DNA from: Trochalopteron elliotii
Lineage: Eukaryota; Chordata; Aves; Passeriformes; Leiothrichidae
Direction: 5' to 3'
DNA length: 64,000 nucleotides
Assembly (NCBI GenBank): GCA_024734555.1
Contig: JANPWX010000219.1
Span: 720,096-784,095 of the forward strand
Shown piece after piece: positions 58,265 through 64,000 of the stretch (position 1 is its first letter; every line of letters begins with the position of its first letter). The notes beneath the pieces were generated by a model that ran no database searches, was not told the origin of the DNA, and saw only the letters and a program-made list of their open reading frames with translations. The position numbers and the translations under genes were made by a program.

Positions 58265-58480
58265 GGGGAGCCGAGCGCTTTATTTTTAGTCTTGGTTTAA
58301 CAAGTATTAATTAATAAGAGTGCAAATGCTAATGCCGAGATGACACAAACTGCGTTGCCTGAAATGAATGTTTGGGGCTTGTCTGTGCCAGGATTTACAG
58401 CCGGGTGGGTTCACAGGGGCGAAATCATTCCTCAAACTGCAAGGATAAGCTGAGCCGGCTTCTTCCCACCGAGAGCGGCA
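58265..58480. promoter_or_regulatory. AT-rich block with homeodomain palindrome, candidate enhancer
   Basis: GAGCGCTTTATTTTTAGTC (MEF2-like) is followed by TATTAATTAATA at 58305-58316, a perfect 12-bp palindrome with two overlapping TAAT cores. Then come GTGCAAATGCTAATGCCGAG and ACAAACTGCGTTGCCTG with retained CpGs. A CpG-dense segment follows directly. Candidate conserved element; no comparison possible. Confidence 0.35.
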
Positions 58481-58575
58481 TCGGCCGTGCCGCAATGGGA
58501 TGTGCCGGGGGCTCCGGGGCCGCGCCGGGGGCTCGGGGCTGGGCTCGGGGCTGGGCTCGGGGCTGGCTCCGCAGC
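58481..58575. repeat. GC-rich short tandem repeat in CpG-dense segment
   Basis: Imperfect units of about 13 bp around GGGCTCGGGGCTG, repeated about three times at 58530-58568, following GGGGGCTCCGGGGCCGCGCCGGGG. CpG-dense, but short for an island. The long open frames here are chance. Confidence 0.7.
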
Positions 58576-60114
58576 AGCGCCTTGTGGTGCCACACCAGCT
58601 CATCCCTGCCTGCCGAAATCTCCCAGGAAGTTTTGCAAAGTGTGGATTATTTTAGTCCCTGCCCGTAGGAGGTGCAGGGTCGTGCCTTGCAGAGGGATTC
58701 TTTCACCTAGTGAAGATTTCAATCTTTGGAGAAAAAAAAAATTCTTTCCCCATGTCAAATCCCTCTGTCCTGCTCATTCCCTGCCCATGTCTTCTTGCCC
58801 TGAGAGCTGGGCTTGGCTGGAGGGTTGGCAGGAGGCTCAGGAGAATGAGGAAGGGAAGAAATACCCCATGGCAGTACGACTTGAAGAGTTTTTTCCCATC
58901 AGCACCAGCATTCTGTCTAGTTTTGTTGGCATCACAGAAATTACAAACTTGAAGCTCCATCAGTGTTAAGGCTGTTTTTAGGATGTTTTTAGGTTTCCAG
59001 TGAGGTGCTGTGAGACAGGGTGATGGTGGCTTGGGGTCCTGTGGGTCGTCCAGCAACTTAAACCTCTCCAGTGGGGTTCTTGAATCAGAGAGGGAAGAGT
59101 CAGGCCAGATCCAGGCCAGGTTTTCCTCCTTCTTTCCCCTCTCAACTGCAGGCAGGAGGGAGCTGCTACCTGCCTGACACAGCTGCTGCTGCCGATGCTG
59201 CTTTCGAAGCCCAGCTGCCTCCAGCAAGCCCTGCTCACCTGGGATGATGGGATGGCAGAGAGCTGGAGGCCGAGCAGTGTGGCCAGTGCACGCTGGGCAT
59301 GTGCCATGTACTGGCAGCCAGGGACACTGCTTGGTGTCCACACTACATCCTCCCACTGCATCCTCCTGCTGCATCCTCCCAGGGCACACCTCATCCTGCC
59401 CAGAGTGCTCACTGCATCCCCCAGCCCCTGAGCTGGGGCAGAGACAGGAGCTGGCAGGACTCCCATAGGGGGACTGGGATCCCTCAGCCTTCCCATGCCA
59501 GAGGTCTCCCTGCCACCTGGGGGGGCTCAGCTGCCATTTTGGGAAAGCCAAGAGGGGCTGAGTTGTTTTTCTTCAATGGGCTGGAGGGACACAGCACTGA
59601 GGTGTCACTCACCAGGGAGGTGTCACTCACCAGGGTGATGTGGTGGTTCAGGGTGAGGGGGGCACAGGGTGGGATTGTGGGGTGCTGCACTGGGGCTCAG
59701 CAGTGCCAGAAAACCCCTGGTCTGGGGTTTGGGTGGTGGACTGGAGCTTCTGTGTCACTGGAGCAGGTTTCTTGGATGCAATGGTTAGAGCTTAGAAATT
59801 AAAGCAATTTAGCCCTGACTCATCCAAGCCAGCAAACAGCCCCGCACTGGGGTTGGGGGTGAGGATGCTCTGGAGTGGCCCCTCACAGCCCCTCACAGCC
59901 CCTCACCACCCCACAGACACCCAACCAGGGCACTGGGGACCACACAAGAAATCCCCAGCCGTGGCCTCCCCAAACTCACCCACCTCCCCTTGGGCTGGAT
60001 GATGCCGTGGCTGGGTTTTCCAGGGAGGGAGGCACGGGCAGGATTGCGTGGCCATGGCCCAGGGCTGGCTCCCCAAACAGCACTGCCACGCTGCTCTTCA
60101 GCAGCTCTGTTCTA
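58576..60114. other. Non-coding stretch, no gene recognised
   Basis: The 282-codon minus frame at 58703-59551 has no domain I recognise and competes with open frames on the plus strand. A two-unit 18-bp direct repeat (GGTGTCACTCACCAGGGA) lies at 59601-59636. Confidence 0.5.
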
Positions 60115-60240
60115 TCATCAAATTTTAATTCAGTTAGTTGAGTTCTTTAAACAGTGTGAACTTGCTAAGTGCTTTGCATATTTTATACTCATGAGTAACA
60201 TTTATCAAACAGAAAGTACAATTAATCAAAGAGGGGAGCG
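60115..60240. promoter_or_regulatory. AT-rich conserved-looking block
   Basis: ATCAAATTTTAATTCAGTTAG, TGCTTTGCATATTTTATACTCATGAG and ACAATTAATCAAAG lie in repeat-free AT-rich DNA. Homeodomain and octamer-like cores are present. Weak evidence only. Confidence 0.2.
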
Positions 60241-60429
60241 TTGGTAACTTGGAGCAGTTTGTATTCTCTTGCTTTTCCTCCCTGCTGTACCTTTCCTCTG
60301 TGTCTCCCTCCTCTTCCTCTTCAGTGCCCTGCACTGGCCAGGGAGCCAGGACAGCCTGAGTGTGATCTACACATGTGCACACACACATACATACTCCCTC
60401 TCTCTCCCTCTTTCCCCTCACCAAAATAC

Positions 60430-60822
60430 GTACACCATACAAACACATAAAAATGGTTTTTTTTATATTATGTATGTCTGTTTTTATATATATATCTGTA
60501 CCTATATATATATATGTGCATGTACCTATATCTATCTGCCTATCTGGTATACAAATATATGTGTATATATGAATGGTGTGTATGGTATGCTGTATATATA
60601 ATATATGTAGGAATAAATGGTCCATTTAAGCTATATATGTGTATATATACACATATGTACACAGTTATATTCACACTATTATGAACACATTGTATATATA
60701 TATATATATAGTGTTTATAAAAATAGTATTTATATATATATTCACTATACCCATTATCTGCTAGCTGCAGTTTATAGTCTATCACATCTATTATACTACA
60801 TATAATAAATATGTTTTTTATA
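60430..60822. repeat. AT-rich (TA)n / TATG-TATA low-complexity block
   Basis: About 390 bp of alternating TA, TATG and TACA units, including uninterrupted (TA)n at about 60503-60513 and 60693-60709. It contains a 22-bp perfect palindrome at 60635-60656 centred on GTATATATAC. Tyr/Ile/His-rich open frames across it come from the repeat. Confidence 0.9.
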
Positions 60823-63748
60823 TTTTGGGCTGCTGGGGTGTCAGCAGTGGTGGTGGTGGTGCTGCAGCCTCCTGACAAGAGCCAGCAGCTGAGGGAGTGA
60901 GGTGGGATGGACAGTCCCAGCCCTGAGCCATGCTGGGTGGACACCTGGCCAGCAGAAGTGCCTGACCAGCTCCAGACTGTTTGGGGACAGTGACCAGTGG
61001 CTGGTGACAGGGACATGGGAAGCCCTGACAAGGGCAAGAGTGTGGCTGCAGCCTCCCAGCCCATGTCCCTTCTCTTCTCTGTGGGCTTGGGATGAGGTGC
61101 AGATCAGGGGCTTCTTCTGGAACAAACAGCATAGGGACAATTCCTCTGTCCCCAAGGAATCTGTGTTTGAGGGTAGAATCACCCAAACCATGTCAGCTCT
61201 TGGCTACAAAGGCCCTTGGGCAACACAGGTGAAGCCCCTGCTGGTACATGGAGGACTGGCACCAGTGCTGGAAGATGAGAGGTGATGAAGGGACCCGTGT
61301 CTCTGCTGTGTGTCTGAGTGCCTTGATGCCTCTTGGCAGAGCATGAAGAAGCCCTGACCTAATTTATTCTGACTTCCCAAGCCTTGGCCATGGCACAGCA
61401 GAGGTGGCTGAAGGAGTTGGGCAAAAGTGGACACGGAGGCAGGTTTGGCCAGGGTTGAACCCTGCTGCTGAGGCAGAGCAGAGATGGTGGGAACATCCCA
61501 TGTGGATCCCAGGAAAGTACCTCAGGGCTCTTCCCATGGATTTGGAGTTTCAATGCTCTATTAATTGCCATTAATGGCAGCAAACGGGGCAGGAGGTGCC
61601 CACCTGGACCCAGGTTAAACGGCACTGAGGGAAGGGCCGTGCCAGCACTGCAGGACCTGCCTTGCAAATCACCTGCAACAACATGTGCCATCCTGGTCAC
61701 CTCTTCTCAAAAATGATAGTGCAAAATTAATTAGAATTAATTAATCAGAAAAGGGTAATAAGGGTGATTAAGCACCTGGGGAAAAGAAAAAAAAATATTC
61801 CTGAAGAGCAATCGCTGCACCATGATTGCCTTGGAAGGTGGCAAGTGAGTGGGAGCAGGAGGGAGGGTGTACAGGGAAAGGGAAACAAATGGGCTGGAGA
61901 GAGGGGTCTGGGGGATGTTTTCTGTCTTGTTGCACAAGGAATTACTGAGTGACAAGATTGAAACCCGTCAGAGGAGAAGCATTTCCCAGCAGCAGTGACC
62001 ACGGGGAAGCAGCTGAGCCCAAGAAGGCACGGGTGGCTCTGCAGCGTGGCTGGAGCTGGGGCTGCTGGTGCCACTCTTTTTTGCAGATTTGGCTTTGCAC
62101 AAACTGGCCCCAAGGTTGGATTTGTGTCCAGCAGAGAGTGGGACTCAACAGGGAGTCCTCAGTGCTGGGACCCTCATCCCGGGCTGGGCTCAGAAACATG
62201 GCGAGCTCAGGGACATTCAGTTTAGTTCTCCTTTTAATTTTCAGCCACACTCTGTTACCTTAATGAAATTAATAACAATAATAATATGAAATCAAAGGAA
62301 ACATTTGCCAACAAGATCTGCCCCTGAGCTAAGGCAACTGCTGCAGGTATCATTGAAACCTGAGGGGCTACAGCAGAGCCCCAGCCCCTGGAGGGGATGG
62401 GAGCACCATTCCCTTCCTGCCATCATGAAGGGTTTTGGCAATAGGGAAGGATGGAGGAGGAGGCTGGAGCTTAATGGAAAGAGTCTTCAGGAGCCCCAGT
62501 GCAGCTCAGTGAAATAAAGGATAAAAGTGCCTTTTGTTGGGGAAGCAGAGGCAGCAAATACTGCAGGCACCATGGAAGATACGTGGCATGCAGGTACCCG
62601 TTGCCTGCTTGAAAACACAGGTGACAACTGGAGCCACGCAACGGCTGCTGGCAGCTTCAGTGAGGGGAAAACTGGTGGGTTTGGGTCATTCAGGTGCCTG
62701 TGCATGGGGACACTCACCCCCATGCACCTCCCAAACACCCCTCCTGCCTGTGGGCAGCGAGGTGCCACCACCCTCTGTTCAGTGTCCCCTCCCTGGTCAC
62801 AAAGAGCCTTGTTTCTTTAAAACAAAGAGAGGTGCAAGCAGTGCTTTTTGTGCCTAGAGATGCTCTTACTGTGTCCCCTGCTCTGCAGTTGATTAAACAC
62901 ACTCTCCTGGTCTCAGCACTCAGCCCCCAGCTCAGGTCACTGCTGTCCCCAGCACATTCAGGTCCTTTCACAGGGACTTAGGGGATCTGGGGGCCCAAAA
63001 GCTGTCCCAGGCTGATGTTTGCTTGCCCAGTGGTGGGGACTCCCTTTCTGCATATGTCCTCTGCAAGGATGGCAAGGGGCTCTGTCCTTGAGGCCACATC
63101 CTGGCTGTGCCATGGATTTCTGGATGGCTGTGGGTTGAGCAGCTCTGTTTTGGGGACAGCAAGATGTTGTTTGGGCCATGAGGACATTTTGGGACAGGTG
63201 GGTGCTGGGAATGAGCCCTGCTCCCCCCGTGCCCATACAGCATTGCCCCTCTGGCCGCTGCCCTCTGACAGCTTTGGGTGATTTCAGGCAGATTTTGTCC
63301 CTACAGGGTTTGTGAAACTCATTTTCTGGGGAAGGTGAGGGGAGGACTCAGGTCATATTAGACAGCAGAGAATCCACACCAGCCTCCATTCCCCACAGAC
63401 AGGACTGTAGCCAACCCAGCGTTGTCACTGTCACTGTCCCCACAGCAATCCTCTTCTTGAAGGCCTTGAACACCCCCAGGTGTTGTTAACCCTGCCCTGC
63501 TGGGGTGTGGAGGTGGTGCTGGGTGAGGAGGGATGAGACCCCAAAGGGGATGGTCTCAGCTGCACTGCGGAGTGGACACAGCTGTGATGAGCTGTCAGCC
63601 CTCAGCTCCCCATGCTGGCTGGGCAGCACCAGGCAGGGGAGGGCAAGGGACAGTTGGGGACACTGGGAGCAGTGGGATCAGTGCCCGCACTGGGCACGGG
63701 CTGGGCATAGGGAGTGAAGGGGCATGTGAGGGGCCAGTGCTGGGGGAT
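60823..63748. other. Non-coding stretch, no gene recognised
   Basis: No coding exon or repeat family recognised. AT-rich islets with TAAT cores lie at about 61555-61580 (CTATTAATTGCCATTAATGGC), 61720-61775 (AAATTAATTAGAATTAATTAATC) and 62255-62300. Otherwise GC-moderate sequence with chance open frames. Confidence 0.5.
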
Positions 63749-63984
63749 GTCAGTCGGTACCGGGTGTGTCAGTGTCGGGGGTGTCTGTCGGTACCAGGTG
63801 TGTCAGTCGGTACCGGAAGTGTCGGTGCCGGGAGTGTCGGTGACGGGGGGTGTCAGTCAGTACCAGGTGTGTCGATACCAGGTTTGTCAGTCAGTACCGG
63901 GGGTGTCAGTCGGTACCGGGGGTGTCCGTGCTGGGGTGTCAGTCGGTACCAAGTGTGTCCATACCAGGTGTGTCAGTCGGTGCC
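63749..63984. repeat. GGTACC-containing minisatellite, about 18-20 bp units
   Basis: About 236 bp of degenerate units based on GTGTCAGTCGGTACCGGG. The hexamer GGTACC recurs at 63757, 63790, 63809, 63912 and 63945. Variants such as GTGTCGATACCAGGT and GTGTCCATACCAGGT alternate with the main unit, suggesting a higher-order pattern. Confidence 0.93.
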
Positions 63985-64000
63985 CTACACCACAGCTCCG

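Noticed and set aside
58703..59551. 282-codon minus-strand open frame
   Set aside because: No recognisable domain, low-complexity start, competing plus-strand frames.
1..64000. tRNA, rRNA, known microRNA genes, CRISPR arrays, viral or bacterial systems
   Set aside because: Looked for by eye on both strands; no cloverleaf with promoter boxes, no familiar mature microRNA sequence, no regularly spaced repeats. A covariance-model search would be needed to exclude small RNAs fully.

Overview
This window looks like non-coding vertebrate DNA, most probably from a bird. The repeat fossils are decayed CR1-type LINE pieces and MIR-like tRNA-SINE remnants. I see no young primate or rodent elements (no Alu, B1/B2 or recent L1). 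GC-rich, CpG-dense patches alternate with AT-rich blocks, and interspersed repeat density is low. I cannot name the species, the chromosome or the neighbouring gene. Nothing bacterial is present: no operons, no CRISPR array, no IS elements.

I found no protein-coding exon I can defend in 64 kb. The open frames are short or low-complexity, overlap on both strands, or lie in CpG-dense DNA where stop codons are rare. The longest ones cross a run of N or sit in an assembly duplication whose two copies differ mainly by amino-acid changes and a frameshift in that frame. The window is best read as intergenic or large-intron DNA.

Layout: 1-12 kb is mostly featureless, with one MIR fossil (5.09 kb), a possible CR1 tail (8.4 kb) and a CpG-dense patch with an RFX X-box (9.0 kb). 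12-14 kb holds two clear minus-strand CR1 fossils, one with readable reverse-transcriptase motifs, flanking a CpG-rich block. 14-22 kb has pyrimidine tracts, a candidate regulatory block (16.7 kb) and two octamer motifs 10 bp apart (19.0 kb). 22.7-23.4 kb is a CpG island preceded by a tight C/EBP, AP-1-like and X-box cluster. 26-35 kb carries several CpG-dense patches, T-runs, a telomere-like tract and a 17-bp tandem repeat. 40-42 kb is the most important region for data quality: a 771-bp segment appears twice, about 99% identical, on either side of a 373-bp N gap next to a G-run, most likely a falsely duplicated allele. 44-53 kb contains a pyrimidine tract, MIR fossils, a CpG island followed by a TCC-rich minisatellite, a 44-base T-run and two candidate regulatory blocks. 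53-64 kb contains small tandem repeats, an AT-rich (TA)n block with a long palindrome, and a GGTACC-containing minisatellite near the right edge.

The elements that may act together are CpG islands and candidate enhancers carrying recognisable transcription-factor motifs. Their function and targets cannot be decided from this sequence alone. I found no evidence of a new protein-based system.
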